A DNA stretch of 64,000 nucleotides from Rhizobiaceae bacterium (GCA_023953835.1 JAMLJB010000001.1:2267501-2331500); one strand, 5' to 3'. Positions 49,001 through 57,689 are shown, numbered from the stretch's first letter. The notes: generated by a model not told the origin, from the letters alone. Numbers and translations: made by a program.

Positions 49001-49575
49001 AGATCGGGGCATCATCTTCGGCTCTGGCGGAAGCGGTGGCGCGCAACCTGTTCAAGGCGATGGCAATCAAGGACGAATATGAGGTTGCGCGGCTCTACAC
49101 CGGGGCGGAATTTCGTCGCCAGTTGGGTGCGGAGTTCGAGTCGTTCGACAGGCTGGAGTTTCATCTTGCTCCCCCCATTCTCGGGCGCAGGAACGCGGCA
49201 GGCATTCCGGTCAAATCGCGCTTCGGCCCGTGGATGATGAAGGGTTTCGCCATGATGGCCGCCCTCAAAGGACTTCGCGGACGCTGGTTCGATCCGTTCG
49301 GCCATACGGAAGAGCGAAAACAGGAGCGCGCGTTCCTTAAACAATACGAGGCCGATCTTGAAATGATCGCGCGTGAGCTGACCGAGGAAAGGCTGGAAGC
49401 GGCGGTGGGTCTGGCGTCAATCCCGTCGATCGTGCGTGGCTACGGCCACGTCAAGGCCCGGAACCTTGGCGCGGCACTTGAGGAAAGGCAGCGCCTGCTG
49501 CAACGCTGGAACACTCCCGTCGCTCCTGTGGAAAAGAGTGCAAAAGCGGTGGCTGTTGCCGGCAAATCTGGCTGA
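46087..49575 (+). CDS. Indolepyruvate:ferredoxin oxidoreductase, fused subunits
   Basis: A 1162-aa fusion of the alpha- and beta-type subunits. N-terminal pyruvate-oxidoreductase-like domain (about 25-400; SGYRGSPLGGLDQQLW). The TPP-binding domain includes CSGCPHNTSTKVPDGS near 437. A ferredoxin-like four-Cys cluster region (CEGCGDCSVQSNC) is near 633, and the gamma-type Rossmann region GVGGTGVVTLGAI near 722. The C-terminus (about 950-1162) is a family-specific extension. It oxidatively decarboxylates arylpyruvates to aryl-acetyl-CoA, reducing ferredoxin. AGAGGAA lies 11 nt before ATG. Confidence 0.92.
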   Translation: MTLHDVSLDDKFDLAKDQVFLSGAQAVVRMLLMQKERDRRAGLNTAGFVSGYRGSPLGGLDQQLWRARRQFAGSDIVFQPGLNEELAATACWGSQQAELLGEGRYDGVFSLWYGKGPGVDRSGDVFRHANLAGSSRHGGVLALMGDDHTAESSTNAHATEFLFVDTMIPILNPAGVQEIIDYGLLGFALSRFAGTWAAMKCVKDNVESTASVNAALDRVTIKLPEFDMPPGGLNIRQELDQLGQEARLHEYKRAAAAAFIRANGLNRIVYSGGRQAKIGIVSSGKSFLDVRQALDDLGIGEREANRLGIRLLKVGCPWPLDYDHLKDFAKGLELVIVVEEKRSLIETQVRENLYGTAFQPTVVGKRDERGNWLFSPKGALDPNDIAIAIGERVQSVIGRNDEIAARVHRLKQFQAMLADTVDVAHRTPYFCSGCPHNTSTKVPDGSLAAAGIGCHFMALWMDRSTVGFTAMGGEGAQWIGQAPFSKRDHIFQNLGDGTYNHSGSLALRFARASGANITYKILYNDAVAMTGGQPHEGNLTVDMIAHQVRAEGVERIAVVTDEPEKYRVAFPSGATVHHRDEMDAVQRELREVPGVSVLIYDQTCAAEKRRRRKRGAFPDPDRRVIINELVCEGCGDCSVQSNCVSVQPVETEFGRKRRIDQSSCNKDFSCVNGFCPSFVTVHGPKLRKASGAAGGFDPLDGVPAAPLFALDSAGWASIIDGVGGTGVVTLGAILGMAAHLEGKGCGMIDMAGLAQKGGAVFSHVRIARTPADIRSIRVSAGKADVVLGCDLVVSGARKVLAAVREGHTLFIANTAEVMPGEFTRSPDFSLPVERLKKSIRHAAGENAVFFDATRAANVLFGNAIGANMLILGMAAQRGGLPVSVDAIERAIELNGEAVAMNISAFRWGRRAAHDPDFVRGLIAGQGARLNPPASSLDEIVKLRAEFLAGYQNAAYAERYRRAVERIRRAAEEIGASSSALAEAVARNLFKAMAIKDEYEVARLYTGAEFRRQLGAEFESFDRLEFHLAPPILGRRNAAGIPVKSRFGPWMMKGFAMMAALKGLRGRWFDPFGHTEERKQERAFLKQYEADLEMIARELTEERLEAAVGLASIPSIVRGYGHVKARNLGAALEERQRLLQRWNTPVAPVEKSAKAVAVAGKSG

Positions 49576-49630
49576 GCGACGAGCCGCCCTAAAACTTTCT
49601 TAATCGCCTTGTGGCACCAGTGCTGAGGCG

Positions 49631-51946
49631 ATGGCAGAGGCAAAATCCGACAAGATATCGGACGATATCTATCTTCCTTTCGTGGAAACCCTTTTCCGCG
49701 ACGGTTTCACCTTGGCCATGGGGATCTTTGCCCAATCGGCGCTGATCACACTTGTGTGGCTCAACACCGGTAACGGTACCTATCTCACGGTCATGACCTG
49801 CCTGTTGGCCGTCGGCGCCATACGGCTCATCAACATGCGCCATATCAATGCGAAGCCGCCCGCAACGACGCGCGCCGAAGCGCAAAAACGGGAGAACTAT
49901 TACATCCTGTTTGGCGCGATGCATGGTGCCGCTCTAGGCTGTTTCAGCCTGGTCGCCATCTATGCGGGCGAAGACAGTTTTTCGGAGACGGCTGCCGTCT
50001 GTATCGCGCTTGCGACAGCCACCGGCATTGCAGGGCGCAATTACGGCTCGCCGAGGATGGTCAACATCCTCGTCATCGCGCTTACCCTGCCGATGGCCGT
50101 GGGCTTCATTCTGCGTGGCGACTTCTTCCATGTGGCGCTCGGATTGCTATCGATACCGTTCCTGCTGGCGATCCAGCGCTATGCGACGAATGTGCGCGAC
50201 GTGCTGTTCGCCGCGATTTCCGCGCAGAATCGCGCAAACGGATTGGCCGAGCGCTTCAACCGCGCGCTCAACACCATGTCGCACGGCCTTATCATGCTGA
50301 GCAAGGAAGGACGCGTGGTCGTGGCCAATGCGCAGGCCGCGCGCATGCTCGGAATGCCGTCCGCCGAGGCTTTGCTTGGCCGTTCTTCGGGTTCGCTGCT
50401 GCGCCGCATGACAGCTTCCGGGCTGATTGACCGAGCCGATTCCGAATATGTCAACGTGCAGCTTTCCAAGAATCTGCATGAAGGGACAGATCGCAAGATC
50501 ATGATCGGGCTGTCCGATGGCCGCTTTTTCGAAATGTCGGCTCGCGAAGGCAGTTTCGAACTGGGTGTCATTACCTTCGAGGATGTGACGCAGCGCGTGC
50601 GCGCCGAAGAGCGCATCCGGGCCATGGCGCGATATGACGATCTCACCGCGCTGCCGAACCGCAACTATTTCCAGGAGCTTGTCGGCGGGCTGCTTTCTGA
50701 CGGAAATCCGCAGCGGCTTTGCGCCTTGATGGTCATCGACCTCGATGACTTCAAGAGCGTCAATGACAAGTTCGGGCACCCGGTCGGCGACGGGCTGCTT
50801 TATGAAGTCGGAAAGCGCATCGCGAAGATTTCCGGCGATGTCGTTTGCTGCCGTTTCGGCGGCGACGAGTTCATGATCTTCTACAACAATATCAGCAATG
50901 CCGATCAGTTGCCTTCCATCGCGGAGCGCACATTCGCCGCAATCGAAGGCAGGACACTGGTTGCGGGCAATGAGTTTCGTATCAAGCTGAGCATCGGCAT
51001 TGCATGCGAGCCTGCCTCCAGCTTCGACATCGATACGATGATCGTGAAGGCCGACCTTGCCCTGCATGTGGCGAAAAAGAACGGCAAGGCGCGCTGGCAG
51101 CTCTTCGAACCACGCATCGACGAAGCGTTCCGTACGCGCCAACGCCTGATCGAGGATTTGCGTTCGACCATCGAGAAGGGCGGGCTCAGCGTCGTCTATC
51201 AACCGATCATCTCCTCAAAAACGATGAGGGTGGTGAGTTGCGAGGCCCTTTGCCGGTGGCACCATCCTGACCTTGGAATGATCGCTCCTTCGATCTTCAT
51301 TCCGCTGGCTGAGGAGATCGGCCTCATATCGGCGATCAGCCGCCACGTGCTCATGGCGGCTACCGAAGAATGTGCAAGCTGGCCCGACCGGATCGGGGTT
51401 TCTGTGAATCTCTCGGCCAAGGATTTTCAGGACGATGGCGTCGTCGAAACGGTGCGCGAGGCTCTCGCAAATTCCCGGCTCGATCCGGCACGGCTCATTG
51501 TTGAGGTGACGGAGACTGCGCTGCTGAACAACAAGCTGGATACGGCTGCGAAGCTGGCAAAAATCAGGGAGCAGGGCGTACGCACCGCACTTGATGATTT
51601 CGGTACCGGCTATTCCGCGTTGAGCTATCTGCACCGTCTGCCGATCGACAAGATCAAGATCGATCGCAGTTTCGTATCGGACATCGCGACCAACAAGCAT
51701 TCGCTGAAACTCATTGTGGGCATCATCGGCCTGTGCCATTCCCTGGGAAAAAGCGTCACGGTGGAAGGTATCGAGACGTTCGACCAATTGTCCTCCCTGA
51801 TGCCGGAAGCCCGTCCGGAAACGCTTCAAGGTTTCCTTTTCGGTGCGGCCCTCACGGGAAACGGCATCAAGACCATGTCGACGGCCGTGTGGCAGTTCGG
51901 CCCTTCCTCAAAGCAAAATTCCAAGCGAGCCGGCAAAGCGCGCTAG
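49631..51946 (+). CDS. Membrane GGDEF-EAL protein (c-di-GMP turnover)
   Basis: A 771-aa protein. N-terminal helices (about 25-190; roughly five) form a sensory membrane domain; a PAS-like segment (about 205-320, TMSHGLIMLSKEGRVVVAN) follows; then a GGDEF domain with intact GGDEF near 410 and an EAL domain with EAL near 538 and a terminal region containing TALDDFGTGYSALSYL. Both catalytic signatures are intact, so it could make and degrade c-di-GMP. It is followed by the FeeM-like and Crp-like genes. Confidence 0.93.
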   Translation: MAEAKSDKISDDIYLPFVETLFRDGFTLAMGIFAQSALITLVWLNTGNGTYLTVMTCLLAVGAIRLINMRHINAKPPATTRAEAQKRENYYILFGAMHGAALGCFSLVAIYAGEDSFSETAAVCIALATATGIAGRNYGSPRMVNILVIALTLPMAVGFILRGDFFHVALGLLSIPFLLAIQRYATNVRDVLFAAISAQNRANGLAERFNRALNTMSHGLIMLSKEGRVVVANAQAARMLGMPSAEALLGRSSGSLLRRMTASGLIDRADSEYVNVQLSKNLHEGTDRKIMIGLSDGRFFEMSAREGSFELGVITFEDVTQRVRAEERIRAMARYDDLTALPNRNYFQELVGGLLSDGNPQRLCALMVIDLDDFKSVNDKFGHPVGDGLLYEVGKRIAKISGDVVCCRFGGDEFMIFYNNISNADQLPSIAERTFAAIEGRTLVAGNEFRIKLSIGIACEPASSFDIDTMIVKADLALHVAKKNGKARWQLFEPRIDEAFRTRQRLIEDLRSTIEKGGLSVVYQPIISSKTMRVVSCEALCRWHHPDLGMIAPSIFIPLAEEIGLISAISRHVLMAATEECASWPDRIGVSVNLSAKDFQDDGVVETVREALANSRLDPARLIVEVTETALLNNKLDTAAKLAKIREQGVRTALDDFGTGYSALSYLHRLPIDKIKIDRSFVSDIATNKHSLKLIVGIIGLCHSLGKSVTVEGIETFDQLSSLMPEARPETLQGFLFGAALTGNGIKTMSTAVWQFGPSSKQNSKRAGKAR

Positions 51947-51985
51947 CATTCCGTCGATGGCAAACCGGCGGGCAATGGCAATTGC

Positions 51986-51997
51986 GTTAACGTTAAC
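51986..51997. promoter_or_regulatory. GTTAACGTTAAC palindrome upstream of the FeeM-like gene
   Basis: A perfect 12-bp palindrome 40 bp after the GGDEF-EAL stop, about 89 bp before the acyltransferase start. AT-rich surroundings suggest a promoter or operator. Confidence 0.4.
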
Positions 51998-52085
51998 AGA
52001 ACGTAAATTGCTTAAATTCGCATTTATCCCTTTACTGTTTGTTAAGCTTCGTGAATCCTGAAACCGGGCGGCGGAGTTTTAGGGA

Positions 52086-52856
52086 ATGCTTGAGCAGCGT
52101 CCGATTTTGCGTGCAAAGAGTGGTGATCAGGATTCGGGGACCCATGGTGAGACGTTCTCGAGCCATGTAGAGGCCCTTCTGGATAGAACAGAGTATCGAC
52201 GGAGCGATCGCGGCGATGACCGCGAGGATATATTCCGGCTGCGCTACAAGGCTTATCTAGCGAACGGCATCGTCACTGACAGTGAAAACCACATGCTGAG
52301 CGACGATCTGGACGACACGCCAAACGCGCATCTGTTCGGCGTTTTCGTTGACGGGCGGCTGTTGAGCACCCTGCGTATCCATCATGTGACCGCCGATATG
52401 CCCTGGTCCACATCGACGCGTGCATTCGGCGACATCGTGCTGCCCATGCTCGACGAGGGGCTGACCTTTGTCTGCATGAGCCGCTTTGCCTCCGATCCGG
52501 AATGGACGCGCCACTATCCGCAGCTGCCCTTTGTGACGCTGCGCCTGGCCGGGATGGCCTGCCTGCATTTCAATGTGCCCTACGGGCTCTCGACGGTGCG
52601 TGAGGATCACGCCGGATTCTACAAGCGCATCTATCGTTCGGAATGTATCAGCGGGCCGCGTCCCTATCCGGGCGTCTTGTCGACGGTCGTTCTCTACCGG
52701 ACGGACGCGCATACGGACAAGGAAGCATTTTTCTCGCGGTTTCCCTTTTTCCGTTCCACGCCGATGGAGCGCCGGATGCTGTTTGCAAAACCGGCGATGG
52801 GTGAACCGGAACCGCTGACGATCCTGCCGACCGCACGCTTCGCAAAAGCTGCATGA
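52086..52856 (+). CDS. FeeM/LuxI-like acyltransferase (GNAT fold)
   Basis: A 256-aa protein resembling N-acyl amino acid synthase FeeM and acyl-homoserine-lactone-type synthases: DIFRLRYKAYLANGIV near 48, HLFGVFVDGRLLSTLRIHHV near 82, CMSRFASDPEWTRHYP near 135, and the C-terminal GRLAGMACLHFNVPYG-like segment. It may make a long-chain N-acyl signal or lipid. ATG 52086 is chosen. The context with c-di-GMP and a Crp-like factor suggests a signalling role. The acyl donor and acceptor are unknown. Confidence 0.78.
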   Translation: MLEQRPILRAKSGDQDSGTHGETFSSHVEALLDRTEYRRSDRGDDREDIFRLRYKAYLANGIVTDSENHMLSDDLDDTPNAHLFGVFVDGRLLSTLRIHHVTADMPWSTSTRAFGDIVLPMLDEGLTFVCMSRFASDPEWTRHYPQLPFVTLRLAGMACLHFNVPYGLSTVREDHAGFYKRIYRSECISGPRPYPGVLSTVVLYRTDAHTDKEAFFSRFPFFRSTPMERRMLFAKPAMGEPEPLTILPTARFAKAA

Positions 52857-52882
52857 GGCGGACGCACGTGCCATAAGGGGGC

Positions 52883-53572
52883 ATGAGCGAAAGAACGGGA
52901 ATCATCCAATCGACGGTGTGGGCGCCCGAACTGGAGGCGGTGGAGTTGGATCGCGCCGCGCGCGGCGTCACCGAAAGGCGTTTCAGCAAGGGCAACTATC
53001 TGTGCCATCGTGGCGACAAGGTGGCCTACTGGCACGGCGTCGTGACCGGCCTCGTCAAGATGAGTTCGGTGTCGCAAAGCGGCAAAGCGATCACATTTGC
53101 CGGTATCGGAGCAGGCGGCTGGTTCGGCGAAGGGTCGGTGCTGAAGGATGAGCCGCGCAAGTACGATCTGGTGGCAATCCGCGACACGCATATATTGATG
53201 ATGAACAGGGCCACCTTCATCTGGCTTTATGAAAACAGCGCAGGTTTCAATCGCTTTCTGGTCCGGCAACTTAACGAACGCCTGGCCCAGTTCATCGCCA
53301 CCACCGAATATGAACGGCTGCTGGACCCAAAGGCCCGCGTTGCGCGCCAATTGTCGTGGCTCAGCAATCCGCTCTTGTGCCCACATGTGGGCGACGTCAT
53401 CGAAATCACGCAGGACGAGCTGGCGCTGCTGGCGACCGTGTCGCGCCCGCTGGTCAACCGCAGCCTGCAGGAGCTTGCGCAGGAGCGGCTCGTGAGCTTC
53501 GCTCACGGATCGATCACCATTCTCAACCGGCAGAAGCTGGGTGATTATGGCGCGTCGGAGGATGTCGGCTGA
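52883..53572 (+). CDS. Crp/Fnr-family transcriptional regulator
   Basis: A 229-aa regulator: cyclic-nucleotide-binding fold (about 20-140, GGWFGEGSVLKDE) and winged helix (about 150-225, ITQDELALLATVSRPLVNRSLQELAQERLV). It lacks the N-terminal Cys cluster of Fnr, so it is not an obvious oxygen sensor. It starts 26 nt after the FeeM-like gene, probably the same operon. Confidence 0.9.
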   Translation: MSERTGIIQSTVWAPELEAVELDRAARGVTERRFSKGNYLCHRGDKVAYWHGVVTGLVKMSSVSQSGKAITFAGIGAGGWFGEGSVLKDEPRKYDLVAIRDTHILMMNRATFIWLYENSAGFNRFLVRQLNERLAQFIATTEYERLLDPKARVARQLSWLSNPLLCPHVGDVIEITQDELALLATVSRPLVNRSLQELAQERLVSFAHGSITILNRQKLGDYGASEDVG

Positions 53573-53722
53573 GACCCGGAACTGGCACGGGTAGCGCACA
53601 TGACAACGGCGGGGTCTGTCTGTCAAGGCCGGGATTGATATTCGGCAACGTCGCCTCCTAATCTCGCGATAGACCAACTGCCTATTTGCGCTTGGCGCTT
53701 CAGGTGGCAGTATCGATACAGA

Positions 53723-53736
53723 CCGCCTTAAGGCGG
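53723..53736. promoter_or_regulatory. Perfect 14-bp palindrome before the acyl-CoA synthetase
   Basis: CCGCCTTAAGGCGG lies 16 nt before the ATG of the acyl-CoA synthetase gene, immediately preceding its ribosome site (GGGAGGAGA). It fits a repressor operator or leader hairpin. The rest of the 180-bp gap after the Crp-like gene shows nothing else clear. Confidence 0.5.
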
Positions 53737-53752
53737 CAGGGAGGAGAATGGC

Positions 53753-55738
53753 ATGAATGCGACGGCGTTGCCCGCCGGCATAACGCTCGACACTTTCCCG
53801 AAATACCTTCTGCTGAACGCCCGGCGTTTCGGTGACAGGCCTTCACTGCGGCACAAGGACTACGGCATCTGGCAAAGCTGGACCTGGGCCGAACAACTCG
53901 ATGAAGTGCGTGCCCTGGCGATTGGGCTGCAAGGCATGGGTTTGTCCCATGGCGAGCGTGTTGCGGTCATCGGGGCCAATCGGCCCCGGCTTTACTGGAC
54001 CATTTGCGCGGCGCAGTCGCTCGGCGCGATCCCGGTGCCTGTCTACGCCGACGCCGTGGCCGAAGAGCTTGCCTATGTGCTGGATCACGCCGAAGTGCGC
54101 TTCGCGGTCGTGCAGGACCAGGAGCAGGTGGACAAGATCCAGTCGTTCGCGGGCAGCATCCCGCTGTTGCACACCATCGTCTATGACGAGCCGCGGGGCC
54201 TTCGCGACTACGATCACACGCATCTTCATTCCTTCGCCGATGTGCAGGCGGAGGGACGTTCGCGGCTTGCCGGAGATCCGCAGCTTGGCACGCGCTGGGA
54301 GGAAGGCATTCGTTCAGCGAGCGGCGACGATATCTCCGTGATGCTCTACACGTCCGGCACAACCGGACGTTCGAAGGGCGTCATGCTGACGGCGAAAGGC
54401 TCCGTCGCGGCGGCAAGCGATACGGTTGTATTCGATCACCTCACCGAGAAGGACAGCGTGTTGGCCTACCTGCCGCTGGCATGGGTTGGCGACCACTATA
54501 TGAACTATGCGCAGGGATACGTGTCCGGCTTCTGCATGAATTGTCCCGAAAGCGCGGAAACCGTCGCGCAGGACCTGCGCGAAATCGCACCGTCCTTCTA
54601 TTTCGCGCCGCCGCGGGTGTTTGAGGGGCTGTTGACGAGCGTGACCATCCGTATGGAAGACGCTAGCAAGCTAAAGCAGCGCCTGTATCGCTATTTCATC
54701 GGTGTTGCCCGGAAGCACGGAGAATCCATACTGGAAGGCAGACCTGTGCCGCTTGGTGCAAGGCTGTCATATGCGCTGGGGCGCTTTTTCATCTATGAGC
54801 CGCTGAAGAACGTGCTCGGCATGTCGAATATCCGCGTCGCCTACACTGCGGGCGAGGCGATCGGGCAGGACCTGTTTTCCTTCTTTCGCTCGCTCGGCAT
54901 CAATCTGAAACAGCTCTACGGGCAGACGGAAGCATTCCTCTACGTGACCTGCCAGAAGGACGGCGCGGTGCGCTCCGATGCGGTCGGGCCTGCCGCTCCG
55001 AATGTCGAAATCCGGGTGTCCGACGCGGGCGAGGTCCAGTTCAGGTCGCCGGGACAGTTTTCCGGCTACTTCAAGCAGGATGAGGCGACTCGGGAGACGG
55101 TCACAGACGACGGTTTCGTAAAAACAGGTGATGCAGGCTTCTTCGAAGCGGACGGTCAGTTGAGGATCATCGACCGTGCCAAGGATGTCGGCAAGCTCAA
55201 TGACGGCGCGCTGTTTGCGCCGAAGTATATCGAGAACGTGCTGAAATTCTTCCCGAACATCAAGGAAGCGGTGGCGTTCGGTCACGGCAAGGACTTCGTG
55301 ACTGCCTTCATCAACATCGATCTTCAGGCGGTGGGCAACTGGGCGGAGAAGAACAACATCGCCTATGCGTCTTACCAAGAGCTGGCCGGACATCCGGAAG
55401 TCTACAGAATGATTGCCGGGCATGTCGACGAAACCAACCGGCGGCTGGCGCAGGAGCCGATGATGGCGGGCGCACAGATCAGGCGATTTCTCGTGTTGCA
55501 CAAGGAACTCGATGCGGATGACGGCGAACTGACGCGCACGCAAAAGGTGCGGCGCAGCTTTGTCGCCGACCGCTATGAGCCGTTGATCGACGCGCTTTAC
55601 GACGGCTCCGCTGAGAAGAGCGTCGAAACCGAGGTGACCTATGAAGACGGGCGCAAGGGGCGCATCCGCGCGACAGTGCGGATCGATGATGCCCCCACCT
55701 ATGGCGGGAAGGCACCGATACGGGAGGCCGCCGAATGA
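53753..55738 (+). CDS. AMP-forming acyl-CoA synthetase (long-chain type)
   Basis: A 661-aa adenylate-forming ligase. Core motif MLYTSGTTGRSKGVML near 199, IFYEP-like hinge, a YGQTEAFLYVT segment near 388, TGDAGFFEADGQLRIIDRAKD near 462, ending with a C-terminal domain. It activates a carboxylic acid to its CoA ester; it is longer than ATP-dependent benzoate types. Being first in an operon with a Liv-type transporter suggests uptake-coupled activation of an aliphatic or aromatic acid. It overlaps the ATPase gene by 4 nt. Confidence 0.9.
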   Translation: MNATALPAGITLDTFPKYLLLNARRFGDRPSLRHKDYGIWQSWTWAEQLDEVRALAIGLQGMGLSHGERVAVIGANRPRLYWTICAAQSLGAIPVPVYADAVAEELAYVLDHAEVRFAVVQDQEQVDKIQSFAGSIPLLHTIVYDEPRGLRDYDHTHLHSFADVQAEGRSRLAGDPQLGTRWEEGIRSASGDDISVMLYTSGTTGRSKGVMLTAKGSVAAASDTVVFDHLTEKDSVLAYLPLAWVGDHYMNYAQGYVSGFCMNCPESAETVAQDLREIAPSFYFAPPRVFEGLLTSVTIRMEDASKLKQRLYRYFIGVARKHGESILEGRPVPLGARLSYALGRFFIYEPLKNVLGMSNIRVAYTAGEAIGQDLFSFFRSLGINLKQLYGQTEAFLYVTCQKDGAVRSDAVGPAAPNVEIRVSDAGEVQFRSPGQFSGYFKQDEATRETVTDDGFVKTGDAGFFEADGQLRIIDRAKDVGKLNDGALFAPKYIENVLKFFPNIKEAVAFGHGKDFVTAFINIDLQAVGNWAEKNNIAYASYQELAGHPEVYRMIAGHVDETNRRLAQEPMMAGAQIRRFLVLHKELDADDGELTRTQKVRRSFVADRYEPLIDALYDGSAEKSVETEVTYEDGRKGRIRATVRIDDAPTYGGKAPIREAAE

Positions 55739-56562
55739 ACATGCATCCCGAACATACCGAAATCGTCGCCGCACATGATGACGGTATTGCGCCCGGCGAA
55801 CTGCTCATGGATGTGCGCAACGTATCCCTGCGCTTCGGGGGCGTGAAGGCGATCACCGACATTTCCTTCAATGTGAGGAAGGGCGAAATCCGCGCCATCA
55901 TCGGGCCGAACGGCGCTGGCAAGACATCGATGCTGAATGTCATCAACGGGTTCTACACGCCGCAGGAAGGCACGATCACTTTCAGGGGCGTGCAGCGGCG
56001 CGCAATGAAGCCGCATCACGCCGTGCGGCAGGGCATTGCGCGAACCTTTCAGAACGTGGCGCTGTTCAAGGGCATGTCCACGCTCGACAACATCATGGCG
56101 GGTCGGTCCGTGAAGATGAGCCGCGGACTTGGCTGGCAGATGCTTTGGCATGGTCCCGCGTTACGCGAAGAGATCGAGCACCGCGAAAAGGTCGAGGAGA
56201 TCATCGACTTCCTCGAAATCCAGCACATTCGCAGAACGCCCGTCGGCAAGCTGCCATACGGATTGCAAAAGCGGGTCGAGCTTGGCCGCGCACTGGCGAT
56301 GGAGCCGTCCCTTCTTCTTCTCGACGAGCCGATGGCGGGCATGAACCTTGAGGAGAAGGAGGACATGAGCCGCTTCATCCTCGATGTGAACCGCCAGCGC
56401 GGCACGACAATCTGCCTGATCGAACACGACATGGGCGTCGTCATGGACCTTTCGGATCGAGTGGTCGTGCTGGACTACGGCAAGAAAATCGCCGACGGCG
56501 TGCCGGATGAGGTGAAGTCCAATCAGCAGGTCATCGATGCCTATCTCGGCGTGGCGCATTAG
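55735..56562 (+). CDS. ABC transporter ATP-binding protein (LivG-like)
   Basis: A 275-aa ATPase: Walker A GPNGAGKTS near 57, signature LPYGLQKRVELGRAL near 177, Walker B LLLLDEPMAGMN. The extended N-terminus (MNMHPEHTEIVAAHDD) is longer than usual LivG. Start ATG 55735 overlaps the synthetase stop (ATGA). It works with LivF-type partner at 60222. Confidence 0.92.
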   Translation: MNMHPEHTEIVAAHDDGIAPGELLMDVRNVSLRFGGVKAITDISFNVRKGEIRAIIGPNGAGKTSMLNVINGFYTPQEGTITFRGVQRRAMKPHHAVRQGIARTFQNVALFKGMSTLDNIMAGRSVKMSRGLGWQMLWHGPALREEIEHREKVEEIIDFLEIQHIRRTPVGKLPYGLQKRVELGRALAMEPSLLLLDEPMAGMNLEEKEDMSRFILDVNRQRGTTICLIEHDMGVVMDLSDRVVVLDYGKKIADGVPDEVKSNQQVIDAYLGVAH

Positions 56563-56571
56563 GAGCAGGAA

Positions 56572-56721
56572 ATGATCTTTTCGTCACTCACCATTACGCC
56601 GCTCATCTCGTTGATCGCCGGCATACTCATTCTCGTCATGCCGCGCCTGCTCAACTACATCGTGGCGATCTACCTGATCCTGATCGGCCTTGTTGGCCTG
56701 TTTCCGAATTTGGCCGGCTGA
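56572..56721 (+). CDS. 49-aa membrane peptide, DUF3096-like
   Basis: A short hydrophobic protein with two predicted helices separated by a turn (LISLIAGILILVMPRLLNY then VAIYLILIGLVGLFP). ATG 56572 has AGGAGCAGG about 9 nt upstream; stop TGA at 56719-56721, 2 nt before the permease ATG. It matches the DUF3096 small membrane protein type. Placement within a transporter operon, tightly spaced, suggests an accessory subunit or stabiliser. It is too short for normal ORF cutoffs. Confidence 0.75.
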   Translation: MIFSSLTITPLISLIAGILILVMPRLLNYIVAIYLILIGLVGLFPNLAG

Positions 56722-56723
56722 CC

Positions 56724-57683
56724 ATGGAGTGGCTTGATTCCGTCTTCGTCAAACCGTTTCAGGACATGGTCGCGGCCCCGGATTTCCTGTTGCAGGTGCT
56801 GTGGGAAGGTCTCGTCGCGGGCGTGCTCTATGCGCTGATCGCGCTCGGTTTCGTGCTGATCTACAAATCCTCGCGCATCTTCAATTTCGCGCAGGGCATC
56901 ATGGTGGTGTTCGCCGCGCTGACACTGGTCGGCCTGCATGAAAAGGGCGTGCCCGCGCTGCTGGCCGTTCCGCTCACCCTGGTGGTCATGCTGATCCTCG
57001 CCATCGCCATCGAACGCGTGGTGCTTCGACCCCTGGTCAATCAGCCGGACATTATCCTCTTCATGGCCACGATCGGCATCACGCTGTTTCTGGTCGGCTT
57101 CGGGGAACTCATTTTCGGCGGCGAGAACAAAGTGATGATCACCGAGCAGTTGGGCATTCCGACCGGCAGCTTCACCTTTGAGCCCTTTGGAGGATTCGTT
57201 TCCATCGAGCAGAAGGATTTGACGGCGGTGATCGGTGCGGTGGTGCTGGTGGCCGCGCTGCTGGTGTTCCTCAACAAGTCGAGGATGGGCCGCGCCATCC
57301 GTGCGCTTGGAGATGATCATCAGGCAGCCCTTTCGGTCGGCATTTCGCTTTCGACGATCTGGGTGCTGGTCTGGTTCATCGCCGGCATCATCGCTTTGGC
57401 GACGGGCATCGTGTGGGGCGCGCGCGCGGGCGTTTCCTTTGCGCTCGAAGTGATCGCCTACAAGGCGCTGCCGGTGCTGATGCTTGGTGGGCTCGAAAGC
57501 GTTCTGGGCGCCATCATCGGCGGACTGGCCATCGGCATTCTTGAGAAGCTGTTCGAGATCTATTGGGGCCAGCCGCTTCTGGGCGGCAACACCGAAACCT
57601 GGTTCGCCTTCGTGTTTGCACTCATCGTGCTGCTTTTCAGGCCGCAGGGCCTGTTCGGCGAACGTATCATCGAGCGGGTGTGA
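56724..57683 (+). CDS. Branched-chain-type ABC permease (LivH-like)
   Basis: A 319-aa membrane permease with about eight helices: VLWEGLVAGVLYALIALGFVLIYKSSRIFNFAQG near 25-58 is the LivH signature. Its second half has the EAA-type loop (SLSTIWVLVWFIAGIIALATG). It is followed 6 nt later by the LivM-like gene, so the two form the membrane channel. Confidence 0.93.
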   Translation: MEWLDSVFVKPFQDMVAAPDFLLQVLWEGLVAGVLYALIALGFVLIYKSSRIFNFAQGIMVVFAALTLVGLHEKGVPALLAVPLTLVVMLILAIAIERVVLRPLVNQPDIILFMATIGITLFLVGFGELIFGGENKVMITEQLGIPTGSFTFEPFGGFVSIEQKDLTAVIGAVVLVAALLVFLNKSRMGRAIRALGDDHQAALSVGISLSTIWVLVWFIAGIIALATGIVWGARAGVSFALEVIAYKALPVLMLGGLESVLGAIIGGLAIGILEKLFEIYWGQPLLGGNTETWFAFVFALIVLLFRPQGLFGERIIERV

Positions 57684-57689
57684 CACGCG

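Noticed and set aside
51986..52020. CtrA box upstream of the FeeM-like gene
   Set aside because: The TTAA elements do not have the required 7-bp spacing.
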